Of a stretch of DNA of 64,000 bases, positions 29,399-39,739 are shown piece after piece. Position 1 is the stretch's first letter. The number at the start of each line of letters is the position of its first letter. Origin of the DNA: Macrosoma leucophasiata (lineage: Eukaryota > Arthropoda > Insecta > Lepidoptera > Hedylidae); contig JAWQUS010000004.1 in NCBI GenBank assembly GCA_036365455.1, forward strand, positions 8,377,501-8,441,500. The letters run 5' to 3'. Below the pieces are notes generated by a model that was given only the letters and a program-made list of their open reading frames with translations, ran no database searches and had not been told where the DNA came from. The translations under genes and the position numbers were made by a program.

Positions 29399-30010
29399 AA
29401 AGTAGCGTAAGTTACTCCGTATTACAACAGCTATGTGCCAGTGAAAGTCCCGTCAAAATCGGAGACACTCAAATTCTGTTTATTTGTATGTAGTTATGTA
29501 TGTATGTACGGTTGTATGGAAATAAAAGTAGCTCAAGTTACTCCTTATCACATCAGCTATCTGCCTGTGAAAGTCCCGTCAAAGTCGAAGACACTCCAAT
29601 TCTTCTTATTTGTATGTAGGTATGTATGTATGTATGTATGGATGTATGGAGATAAAAGTAGCCTAAGTTACTCCTTGTTACATCAGCTACCTACCCATGG
29701 TAGTCCCGCCAAAGTCGAAGACACTCCAATTCTTCTTATTTGTATGTAGGTATGTATGTATGTATGTATGTATGGATGTATGGAGATAAAAGTAGCCTAA
29801 GTTACTCCTTGTTACATCAGCTACCTAAACATGGTAGTCCCGTCAAAGTCGGATACACTCCAATTCTACTTATTTGTATATAGGTATGTATGTGTATGGA
29901 TGTATGGAGATAAAAGTAGCCTAAGTTACTCCTTATCACATCAGCTATCTGCCAGTGAAAGTCCCGTTAAAAACGGTCAAGCCGTTCCCAAGATTAGCCC
30001 CGCCAAACAG
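29399..30010 (+). repeat. Tandem array of a MINE/Lep1-like unit, about five copies
   Basis: About five units of roughly 115-130 bp. Each contains AAGTAGC-TAAGTTACTCC, a CATCAGCTA segment, AGTCCCGTCAAAGTCG, CACTCCAATTCT and a GTAT microsatellite of different length. The array closes with AAGCCGTTCCCAAGATTAGC and a CAGACAGACAGAC run, the usual end of this repeat class in moths. The unit including its microsatellite has been amplified. Confidence 0.8.
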
Positions 30011-31247
30011 ACAGACAGACAAAAATTGTAAAAAATGTTGTTTTGGTAAATGTACCGTGTATGCGTTTAGTAAAAAGCGGTTATTTTAATATTACAAAAA
30101 GACGTAAGTAGATTTATTTTGGAAGCTTCAATACAACTTTAGACCTAAAAATTCTGTTAAAATTTAAAGCGTCTACATTAAAGCGGTAACAGAAATACAT
30201 AATTTGTGTAAATGATAGTTTTCTAGCTATCACTATTTATGAGATACAGCCTGGTGACAGACAGACGGACGGACGGACAGAGAGACAGCGGAGGATTAGT
30301 TATCGGTAGGGTCCGTTCTTACCTATTAGGTATAAAACTCCCTAAAAGATAGAATTAAGATACAGAATAGCTTAAAAATATTCGATACGATTCTTTAAAT
30401 TGACATAACTTTTTTATTTCTGAACCGATTCACATGAAACAAACACTAAATGTTAAGTGAAACTTACCACAATATATTAGTGAAAACCGCAAATCGAATA
30501 AGCCGTTTCTGATTAGCGTGCACAAACACACAGACAAACAGACATTTTTCCGGGATAAAAAGTACCCAGTGTTGTGCGCCAAATGTTAAAGTATAATCAT
30601 TGTAATCGGACCAGTAGTTTTTATGTGATGCTTGAACAAACAGACAGACAGACAGACAAAAAATTTTCTAATCACATATTTGTGTTCGGTATCGATCTAA
30701 TAACATCCCCTGGTATTTATTTTTCAATATTTTTAATGTACAGAATTTACACTTCTACAGATTTATTATAAGTATAGATGACGACAATTTGAGTAGGTAC
30801 AACGTGAGAAAGTAGTTATTTCACTATTAATGGTACCGTTTTCAAATGCTCATTCGCGTCTATTCTATAAGTGTAGTGGTTACCTAATACATTCATATTT
30901 ATTTCCAATTTTACGATCGTAAAATACGCTTTGGCATCGGCAATTGTTGTAAAAGGTCAGTCGTTTACGTTCGCTTAGATTTAAGAAATGATAATAACTA
31001 GTAACAGTAAGTACGATGCTAAGAACTTGGGAGAATACAATAACACATTTCATATCTATCGCTGATTTATATTCCGAAAATGTTATGCCTTATCAACTGA
31101 ACATGACTGTCATTTAGAAGCATTTGGTAATGTAAATGACACCGTACGCAGCCGTACGCCCGCGCCCTTCAGATCAATCACTGAAATTCTACCATTCAGT
31201 ACCCAATAGGTACACTCGGTAACATTCCGGAATTGCAAAATGTTTCA

Positions 31248-31248
<1 letters not shown>
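30011..31248. other. Further Lep1-like debris and AT-rich sequence
   Basis: CAGACAGACGGACGGACGG (about 30259) and CAGACAGACAGACAGAC (about 30640) mark two more ends of the same repeat class. GTTTCTGATTAGC near 30503 and AAGTACCCAGTG near 30560 belong to them. No gene is visible from 30700 to 31248. Confidence 0.5.

Positions 31249-31302
<54 letters not shown>
31249..31302 (-). repeat. 54-nt T-run, probable LINE poly(A) on the minus strand
   Basis: About 54 T, followed by sequence without a recognisable ORF. The run is best read as the poly(A) of a severely truncated minus-strand retroelement, or as a pure homopolymer. The length may be inexact. Confidence 0.5.
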
Positions 31303-31304
<2 letters not shown>

Positions 31305-31589
31305 TTAAAAACATACAATAATTAGGTGAATACAATAACAGTAAGACGCAACATAAACTCGTTCGAGTTTTACCGCGCGTCAGTGTCATCAACATATTAT
31401 TTATAACATTAATTACCTACGTACAAAATCAAATTAATTTAGACTAGGCATGCGTATTACAATCATGTAGGTAAGTAGGTAATATAATGGCGAGCGCGAG
31501 CACTCCGTCGAACCTGAGCGCTGCACCGACCCACCTGACTTGTGTGTATACAGCATGTTGTTTGATAAAAGTACATAATGTGAGTGTAA

Positions 31590-32520
31590 TTTTTTTTTTT
31601 TTTTTTTAGGTTTCGTGTATTATTACTTACGTTGTTGTTGTTAATTTATTTATAAAAAAATGTTTCAATTTATATTTAATGTTCTTATTATTTATTTCAT
31701 TTCTCAATTCTGTTGGCAGTTCATTTATAAAAGAAGGTACGGTATATTTTAAAGTTCTTTTGCCATAAAGATTATTGTATTTTGGTAACAATAATTTGTT
31801 CTTATAAGAGCTACGGGTTCTTACGTCAGTAGAATTGTCTATGTTATGTGTTGTTTTATTATAATTGAAAAATTCTTCATTTAATATACTTAATCTGATT
31901 TTTTCATGCACTGGAATAATTTTGGAAAATTCGAATAATTTATGGTGGTTCTCTTTGAATTTTGTTTTAATATTTAAAGGGACAACTTGTTTCAACAAAC
32001 ATAGTTGTAGTGTGTATATACGATCAAGATGACTTTTGAAAGTTCTCCCGTAACTAGACAATCCGTATCCTATAATCGACTCAACTAGTGATTTATAAAG
32101 TTGGAGTCTAATTGTGTAGGGTATTTTACATTTCATTATGGAAAATTTTGCAAGTATGGCTCTTAATTTATCACAAACATATTGTATGTGATCTTTCCAG
32201 TTCATCCTATTATCAATGACGAGGCCTAAGTAAGTATACTTGTCAACTACCTCTAGAGGTTTACAGTCACAAAGTGATGTGTTAGCTTTATGAAGACATG
32301 CATGGTCGTGTGCTATTAAGCTAGGTGATATTTCACATCTATTTTGGCTAGAGCTTAAATACATAAGTTTTGATTTGTCCGTGTTTAATACTAACCCCAT
32401 GTCATGCGACCATTTCAATAGCATGTCAAAATCTATTTGTAATTTTCTAAGAGCTTCACTTGGGTCTTTACCTACAGCCATCAGACAAGTATCATCTGCA
32501 AATTGGTATATTTCGCATAG
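31590..32520 (-). pseudogene. 5'-truncated LINE, RT C-terminal part
   Basis: The minus strand encodes CEIYQFADDTCLMAVG (motif C) and then 284 open residues: DMGLVLNTDKSKLMYLSS, YTYLGLVIDNRMNWKDHI and ESIIGYGLSSYGRTF, ending near 31627. A T-run at about 31590-31609 is the poly(A). The copy begins just before the catalytic FADD, so it lacks most of the RT. It is homologous to 11478-12715 but better preserved, with motif C intact. Confidence 0.8.
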
Positions 32521-33264
32521 GAATATATTCGCAATTATGTGAATATATTCCTATCCCTTCTTATCCTCATAAATTCTGCTACTCCTAGTAGGTAGGTACG
32601 TAAGTAAAGACTAATTTTATGGCTTCCTATATAAATTATACACCATATGATCTCCTATGTTTATAATTATACTTTTACTATCACTTACGTACCATATACC
32701 TATCGCTTCGGTCAGAGTAATCTTGACTGCCCTAAGCCGTATAGCATCAGCAGCTCTGCTCCACCTCCTTCATCTCGTTGTTTCCTGTTTGGGTGGCAAG
32801 TGGCAACCCCTAATATCTAGCCGTCCTAGGGGCTAAACGTTCCGACGATTGACAGCGATTAGGAAGTTCATTTTTTTTTGAAGATAGTACTCGTAAATAT
32901 AAAGCGTTTTGTGAAGTTTTACTTTTCGAAAATGCACAGTTCTTAAGATATATTTTTTCAAAATTTCCATTCAAATCAACTAGATCGCCATTTTAAGTTT
33001 GTTATGTCATGTCTGGTGGCAGCATTGACATAAAACGTTTCATTACTCGTCAACGGCGTTTAGTTCTATTTCATACCATGTTACTTATTTACGTATTTTT
33101 CGATTTCGATAATTAATATTGTTCTATTATAAATATTCATTATGTTTTGTGTAAATAATAACTTCTGTAGTATATTTTTACTTTTTTACACATAAAATAT
33201 ACAAATCCGTTCTTACTTTGTTCGGAACGCAACGGACGCCATTTTGTTTGTTCTACATGCAGTG
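32521..33264. other. No gene recognised; one palindrome
   Basis: It starts with a foldback, AGGAATATATTC and its complement (about 32520-32555). The remaining AT-rich 700 bp shows no ORF and no second copy in the window. Confidence 0.4.
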
Positions 33265-33655
33265 ATAGCTGTGTCAAGTCAAGTGTGAATTTTGGCGGAA
33301 ACCTTGAAAGAGGCGTGTGGTGCTGTTATTGTATTTCATTTTCTTGGTGTATTTTTGAGTTATATTAAATAAAGTTGGTGGCATTTTGTTTGATATAGGC
33401 TTATGACAGTGTCCGTGTATAGTGAAATAGAATAACAGTGCGAAAACACGGCTTTTCAGTTTGCCTCCAAAACTTCATTTTAAATGTTCTGGTAAAATAG
33501 CCATCGCTTTACTCGAATTACTGACTGTGACTCTGACTGACTGACTTATAATTGACCGACTGACTCATACTTTAACGCTGCTTGTGAATACGAAATATAA
33601 TTTTACTTGACACTGGCAATATGCGTAATAGCGATGCCATTATACTAAAAAGAAA
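33265..33655 (-). repeat. Repeat family A, copy 2 (reverse)
   Basis: The reverse complement of the family at 14840: TTTTGGCGGAAACCTTGAAA, GTTGGTGGCATTTTGTTTG, CCATCGCTTTACTCGA and ACTGGCAATATGCGTAATAG in that order on the plus strand. Confidence 0.75.
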
Positions 33656-35298
33656 AAAAAAAAGTCAATTGTCAGTCAGCGCTGTGAGTCAGCGTTTGTT
33701 GCCCTAGGCCCTAGCAGTTGAGATCGTTTTCACGTACTCCTGTAAGATTTCCAACGAGTGACTACCATGGCGTCTCCTACCCATGTTTCCCATGAAGAGT
33801 TGGTTAGGTTAGGTTGTATATGTAAAAACAGCGCGCGAGCCGAGCGAGCGAAGCGAGCGTGCCGCGGCAGCGGCCGGCGAAGCGCCAGAACCAAACTGTT
33901 GTCTAAGAAATACAAGCGACAATTTTTATTTTCTATAAAAACGTTCTATAAATGCGTTTTTTGTAGATAAGTGTTGGGGAGGGAAGGGTACACCCTCCTT
34001 CACACCTTTTATCATGCCCTAAAGCCCCCCTCTTACTTCAAAATTGAGTATTTTTAATGGAAACAGTGCTATAGCATATCTCCTAAAATCTGGGGTTTAG
34101 ACGGGAGAGGGGAGGTATAAGGGGGTTGGTTGCCTCCCTCCCCTCCCCCCCCTCCCCCCTTACCCTCACAAACCATCGTCAATTGTTGGAAAGTTTTACC
34201 CTCAAGTCCATCAATATGCGTATGACTGTTACCTGTGACCATAGAGCAAGGCGGTCCACCGGTCGCGGCGGACTGGAGGGGAGTAGCCATAGCGTATATC
34301 ACCGATGCAAAATAGTCTGTCATTTTTTGGGGAGGGAAATGCGTGCGACACACACGCACACTACAAAAATCGTCTATTACTACGAAACTCACACCTTGAC
34401 TTTAACAAAATACAGAGACAATTTCACGCACACATTTAAACATCTAGGCGACAGACGTAAGATCATTTGGTCTTGTACTTTGACAGAGGGGAAAGCCTGC
34501 ATATGGCTACTCCCCTCCGTCTTGCTCTATGCCTGTGACGCACAGACTGTGCTGTTACGTGATCCTTTGAAGAAGGCTATTAGGATCATTGTACAACTTA
34601 AACTCTTAATCGTATTTGATACAATGCCGTATTCTTCTGTTTTTTTTTATCGAAGATGAATTCATCAAAGGGCATTATCTACCTTTATTGGGATAAATGA
34701 AGAAAAGTTAACTTATGAAACATATTGCTCCAGAAATAACGGATATGCGATATCTGGCTTTAATGCTTTTATTCACACACCTGAACAATATTGTTAATAT
34801 CTATTGTTTAATTTAATTTAATAATGGTTTCAATCATGGCCATTTACTGAAATATTAATAGGTTTTTCTGTAAACTTATACTAAGTATAATCTTAAAAGT
34901 ATGTATGTATGAGTTGTACAAATATGTATTCTGTAGGTAGGTAGGTACTCAACTCAACAATATCTAATTAAGATTTTTTTATAGGTATTTAGGTGCCTTC
35001 ATTTTTGTCGAAGATCTGCTCTCGCCTGGGTACGCCCATGACTGTGTGTAGTTAGGGTGGCTAAACCTTATAGCCGGACAGACAATCAAATTTAGCCGGA
35101 AATTTGGGTAAAAAGACCCGAGATAATAGCGTTCACGGCAGTGCACGGCGCTCTCTCATTTATGAAATGTAAAAAGCCTATCAAAAACCGGACACCGTAT
35201 GTGTATTTTGACCGGACACGCAATGAAAAGGTCCAACTATGTCCGGCTTTATCCGGACGCCTGGCAACCCTATGCGTAGGTACCTACTGCATATGGAG
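33656..35298. other. No gene recognised; GC-rich and purine-rich patches
   Basis: 33830-33895 is GC-rich with GAGCGAGCGAAGCGAGCG, a simple word repeated in moth genomes. 34095-34160 alternates G-rich and C-rich runs. A 177-aa plus-strand frame (34126-34659) has no recognisable domain and low-complexity ends, and I do not call it a gene. The rest is AT-rich. Confidence 0.4.
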
Positions 35299-35463
35299 TA
35301 AGGGAGATGTTGCAAAAATGTATGGACCTCCGGCCATGTATTGTACACAATATCATTAAACACTCAAAATCAATATAAAAACGTTTTTTACTGCATATTT
35401 TCACTTATATAGGTTTGTTTGCAGTTACAAAACATTATTCGCAGTAATATATATATTTTTTTG

Positions 35464-35958
35464 TTATTATGGAATCGCTATTACGCATATTGCCAGTGTC
35501 AAGTAAAAAGATATTTCGTATTTATTTTTTGCGATGCCCCTACGGGGTGTTACATGTATTTAGCTCATAAAATTTAATTGTAAGACCATAAATGTACCAT
35601 GTAACAAGCAAAAATAAATTGAAATTGAAATTGAAATAAGCAGCGTCAAAGTAAGTATAATATGTACGTATCAAGTTAGGTAATCAAGTATAATATGTCA
35701 GTCAAGTGAGTTACAGTCAAGATAAGTCGAGTAAAGCGATGGCTACTTTACCAGTACATTTACAATGAAGTTTTGGAGGCAACCTGAAAGGTCGTGTTTT
35801 CGCACTGTTATTCTATTTCACTATACACGGGCACTGTAAAAAACCTATATCAAACAAAATGCCACCAACTTTATTCAATATAAATTAAAAATACACCAAG
35901 AAAATGAAATAAAATAAGCGCACCATACGCCTCTTTCAAGAGCTCTTCCCGCCAAAAA
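35464..35958 (+). repeat. Repeat family A, copy 3
   Basis: Same landmarks as at 14840 (CGCTATTACGCATATTGCCA ... CGCCTCTTTCAAG). It is split by a LINE tail at 35531-35639 and sits where copy 1 of the short-TIR element reads straight through. Confidence 0.75.
35531..35639 (+). repeat. CR1-like LINE 3' end, about 100 bp
   Basis: GCGATGCCCCTACGGGGTG through TACCATGTAACAAGC to a TTGAAATTGAAATTGAAAT tail. It matches the 3' UTR of the LINE at 16823-18305 and is a typical extremely 5'-truncated insertion with microsatellite-like tail. Confidence 0.65.
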
Positions 35959-36194
35959 AGCAGTAATAATTACAACTCAAAACCAACATGGCGAATATGG
36001 TGGGCGATGTCATTTTGACATTTTTATTTTTATAATTGGTTTTAATTTTACAGTACTTAAAGAATAAATTAATATTTTCTAAATACTATCGAAATCGATT
36101 GATTCCAAGCGTCGACTGTATCGCCGCCATGTTGAACATAGTTGAAAATGATAAAATCGTTTGAATGAAATGTGGTTGTAACTCTAAAATTATA

Positions 36195-37498
36195 GGTTGG
36201 GGAAAAAGTCTTTTTGCATTATAGTATGTATGAACTTGTAATAAAATCTCTTTGGCTGTAGTTTTTGTATATAGCTGGTTTTGGTATCATTGAAAGTTAA
36301 AATTTTAAAGAACATAATTCCAAATTCAAATTAGGCAAATGTGTGATTTTCATTTGTTTTTCGTACTGTCAAGATGAGTGAATCTAATGAAGAAATTCGA
36401 TACATTTTAAAATTTTACTACAAAAAGGTAAAAATGCAACGCAAGCCGCGAAAAAAATTGCGATGTTTATGGACCTAGTGCAGTGTCAGTGAGAGCAGCA
36501 CAAATTTGGTTTAAGCGTTTTCAATCCGGAAATTTTGATGTCAAAGATGCACCTCGCTCTGGTCGCCTTATTACGGATAAAATGGATGCCATTTTTGAAA
36601 AAGTGGAGCAAGATCGACATATTAGTAGTTACGACGTAGCTGAAGAACTGAGAATTGATCACAAAACAGTTTTGGCGCAAAAAACTGGGTACAAAAAAAA
36701 GCTTTTTTGAAAAAAGCTGGGTACAAAAAAAAGCTCGATATTTGGGTACCTCACGAGCTCACTGAAAGAAACCTAATGAACCGTGTACTCATTTGTGATT
36801 CTTTATTACGACGTAATGAAACCGAATCATTTTTGAAGAACCTGATAACTGGTGATGAAAAGTGGATCACGTACGACAAGAACGTGCGAAAAAGGTCGTG
36901 GTCAAAGGCCGGTCAGGCTTCACAGACTGTGGCGAAACCCGGGTTAACTCGCAATAAGGTGATGTTGTGTGTGTGGTGGGATTGGAAGGGCATTATTCAT
37001 TATGAGCTATTACCACCAGGCAGGACTATCGACTCTGAACTCTACTGCGAACAACTGATGAGATTAAAGCAAGAAGTTGAGAGAAAGCGGCCGGAATTGA
37101 TCAACAGAAAGGGTGTGGTGTTTCATCATGATAACGCTAGACCTCACACATCTATAACCACTCAGCAAAAATTAAGAGAGTTTGGCTGGGAGGTGTTAAT
37201 GCATCCGCCGTATAGTCCTGACCTTGCACCTTCAGATTTCCACCTGTTTCGGTCTCTTTAGAATTCTTTATGCAATGTTAGGTTAACATCACGAGAGGAC
37301 TGCCAAATCCACTTGTCGCGGTATTTTGATGAGAAGTCCCAAAATTTTTATAGCAATGGGATCATGTCCCTATCTACAAGATGGCAAAAGGTTATCGAAC
37401 AAAATGGTACATACATACTTTAGTTAAATTTAAATAAACTATATTAAAAAATGTTTTGAATTATCTTAAAAAATGCGAAGAAACTTTTTCCCCAACCA
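36195..37498 (+). mobile_element. mariner element, copy 3 (defective)
   Basis: A 1304-bp element with GGTTGGGGAAAAAGTC at the left and the inverted CTTTTTCCCCAACC at the right, flanked by TA at 36193-36194 and 37499-37500. The flanks match uninterrupted sequence in the other short-TIR element copies, which confirms the insertion point. Confidence 0.93.
36374..37435 (+). pseudogene. mariner transposase, disrupted (copy 3)
   Basis: It begins MSESNEEIRYILKFYYKK and loses frame at an A-run after about 17 codons. The second frame (VRAAQIWFKRFQSGNFDVKD ... LRIDHKTVL) has the helix-turn-helix region missing in copy 1. A local duplication of AAAGCTGGGTACAAAAAAAA near 36680-36735 breaks the frame again. 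The catalytic part has GDEKWITYDKN, HHDNARPHTS and YSPDLAPSD and stops at a TAG (37259-37261) where copy 1 has CAG. Three separate lesions make it inactive. Confidence 0.92.
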
Positions 37499-37601
37499 TA
37501 TTCTTGAATAAATGAATTATATTTTTTTCGGATTTTTCTTTAATTCACCCATTTTTTGAGGACGTGTACGAACCAGAGCCGAGCTCGCAACATCTCCTTT
37601 T

Positions 37602-37911
37602 CTGTAATTATTTATGCAATATATCTCAAAAATACATTTGGGTGATAATGTTGAATCGAAGGCATTAAAATCAGTAAGTCATCAAACGCTCTGCGTTTGG
37701 AAACGTACCTACCAATTCAAATTTACATACAATACAAAGAGTACTTAGGTACATTCTATTTAGCGGTCAATATAATATAAATACCTACTTTTATAAAATT
37801 TAATTTTCGTCGTCTGGACGTTACGACCCTACCGCCCACTAGCGGAAGAATTCTCATCCAAAGGAGAATTCTTCCGCTAGCGTAGTTCGGTTCGGAGTGT
37901 CCGCGGTGTGC
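37602..37911. repeat. Spacer with a 17-bp-arm hairpin
   Basis: Mostly AT-rich. 37839-37855 (CTAGCGGAAGAATTCTC) and 37864-37880 form a perfect inverted repeat around an 8-nt loop, which lies directly at the edge of the truncated SINE that follows. Confidence 0.6.
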
Positions 37912-38175
37912 CGCTGGGGTCCGATTCTCGGGTCGGGGATTATCAGAGATAACAGTGAAAAATCCTGTATCTCTGATTCTGTTAAAATTTTTCCATTTCC
38001 TGGAAATTTCCCAGTATCTCGGAGTTTGGTAATGTGCCGGGAGATGTCAACAGGCTCGTCACCTGTTACATGGGCCAAAACATAACCAGCGAATCGTGGG
38101 TGTTTACATGTATGCTTGAATACATGCATTTACCTCTACCTACCCCTTCGGGGATTACAGGTGTGAAGTGACGTT
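37912..38175 (+). repeat. tRNA-derived SINE, head truncated
   Basis: It shares the body of the SINE at 38491: TTATCAGAGATAACAGTG, TTTTTCCATTTCCTGGAAAT, AACAGGCTCGTCACCTGTTA, ACCCCTTCGGGGATTACAG. Only a B-box-like GGGTCCGATTCTCGGG remains of the tRNA head. Confidence 0.75.
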
Positions 38176-38490
38176 ACATTTAGGTATTCAATATACCCTA
38201 AATATAATGTTAGATGTAGGTATATCACATTTTATATACGATCACTTCGTAGTTCGTCTGTTTGTCTGCCTATCTATCCCTCTAGAGACCCTTTTTCCTC
38301 TGGAATGGGTGGAAGTATCCAATTGAAATTAATATACCTACCTATCTAAATGTTATGGGGTGCAACCGCCCCTCGGTTAGCGTTAGACACCACACCACCC
38401 GTTGTATGAGCTCAAGCTTGACCGATTATCATGAAGTCGGTTAAAGAAAATTTATACCATATTTTTTACATTTGTAGAATTTTTTTAACT

Positions 38491-38800
38491 GCCTTGGTAG
38501 CTTAGTGGTAGCAGGCCACTACTACAACGTTGAGGTCCTGGGTTCGATTCCCGGGTAGGGTGTTATCAGAGATAATGGTGTAAAGTCCTTTATCTCTGGT
38601 CCCATTGGGATTTTTCCATTTTCTGGCAATTTCCTAGTACCTCGAAGTTTGGTAATATGCCCAGAGATGTCAACAGGGTCGCCACCTGTTACATGGGCCA
38701 AAACGTAACCGGCGAATCGTGGGTGTTTGCATGTATGCTTGAATGCATGCACTTACCTTTGCCTACCCCTTCGGGGATTATGGCGTGAAGTTACGTAATA
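38491..38800 (+). repeat. tRNA-derived SINE, near full length
   Basis: The head GCCTTGGTAGCTTAGTGGTA contains a polymerase III A box (TAGCTTAGTGG, 38498-38508), and GGTTCGATTCC (38541-38551) is a B box. The body with CTACCCCTTCGGGGATTATG follows. The head does not fold as a standard tRNA with matching acceptor ends, so it is a SINE and not a tRNA gene. Confidence 0.82.
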
Positions 38801-39336
38801 TTTTTACTCCAAAATGATAAGAGTGGCGTAGCTGAACTATCACATTTCTTATTTATGGAACAGAAATTATAGGCGACACAAAGTTTGTCGGAGCAGCTAG
38901 TATTATTACTTACAAATAAAATCTACCTACAGTTGATATTGCTAATTTAAGTACTTAAGTAACTAATTTTCAAGTTAAAAAATTTGTTAAAGAATTAAAA
39001 TTGTTAAAGAATTAAAAATTAAAAAGTACTTGAATCGAAATAAAAAAAACTCAGATAAGAAACAGCCGTAGCCTACGTTATGCAGAAACGGCTTCGTTAT
39101 TTTTTATGGTTACTTTATCAACTGCGAATATGCCTAACGAGTTTTTATTATACTTATCTGCTTATAGAATTTCTGTATCCGACTACGATGATCCAATAGT
39201 AACACTTTTTCAATGATTTTTTACCCGACTTCAAAAAAGGAGAAGGTTTTATATTCGATACGTACCTACAACTCGGAAACCCTCCGCTTATCCAAAATCA
39301 ATCGCTATTTTTTATTACAACCGCATAAGACGCCTA
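38801..39336. other. No gene; common moth repeat near the right end
   Basis: AT-rich. 39230-39336 (ACCCGACTTCAAAAAAGGAG, CTTATCCAAAATCAATCGC) is a common lepidopteran repeat that also occurs at 63535-63660. It is the target of the composite element that follows. Confidence 0.5.
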
Positions 39337-39493
39337 TCTGGGCGGGTACTTAGTCTGAACGGACCAAAAAGAATGGACCGTAGTCCATTCGGCCGTAATC
39401 AAAAATCGTCTACGTCTCAACGGACCGGTCATAAAATATTGTTAGCAAATTTATACATTCGAGTGCAAAAATTATAAATAGAATACTTAAACT

Positions 39494-39647
39494 TAAGCCA
39501 GCTTTAACATAGTTGATAATGAAATGTGGTTATAACTCTAAAATATATTCTTGAATAAATTAATTGTATTTTTTTAGGATTCTTCTTTAATTTACCCATT
39601 TTTTGAGGACGTGTACGAACCAGAGCCGAGCTCGCAACATCTCCTTT
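39494..39647 (+). repeat. Short-TIR element (GATGTTGC family), copy 3, end fragment
   Basis: It matches the right end of copy 2 (GAAATGTGGTTATAACTC ... GAGCTCGCAACATCTCCTTT) without the mariner. It shows the empty site: AAAATATATTCTTG here against the mariner-interrupted form in copy 2. Confidence 0.7.
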
Positions 39648-39739
39648 GTATTATTTTCTTTATAAAAACAATCAACCACTTAAACATATTGACAAAAAAA
39701 ACCGGTCAAGTGCGTGTTGAGCCACGCGCAGTGTAGGGT

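Larger units (their letters stand above)
35299..37601. mobile_element. Short-TIR DNA element (GATGTTGC family), copy 2, with insertions
   Basis: The ends are GGGAGATGTTGC at about 35302 and GCAACATCTCCTTTT at 37587. The core is about 0.5 kb and matches copy 1 in reverse. Three insertions enlarge it: family A (35464-35958, absent from copy 1), within that a 3' LINE tail (35531-35639), and mariner copy 3 at a TA (36195-37498). Its own sequence has no transposase. Confidence 0.65.

Noticed and set aside
29399..30010. Regular repeats that might suggest a CRISPR-like array
   Set aside because: Units are over 110 bp without unique spacers, contain microsatellites and belong to a dispersed eukaryotic repeat class.
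31249..31302. Long T-run as a terminator
   Set aside because: No polymerase III gene precedes it; the run is better explained as reverse-strand poly(A) or simple homopolymer.
33797..33814. GGTTAGGTTAGGTT resembling the insect telomere repeat TTAGG
   Set aside because: Only two units, in ordinary repeat-rich sequence; this word is common in moth genomes and does not indicate a telomere.
34126..34659. 177-aa plus-strand frame
   Set aside because: No recognisable domain, starts in a C-rich low-complexity stretch, and contains no conserved-looking block; probably chance.
38491..38562. Possible genuine tRNA gene (A and B boxes present)
   Set aside because: The acceptor stem does not pair, the same body occurs behind a truncated head at 37912, and the unit continues into a repeat, so it is a SINE. 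The same applies to the heads at 46185, 46950 and 62540.
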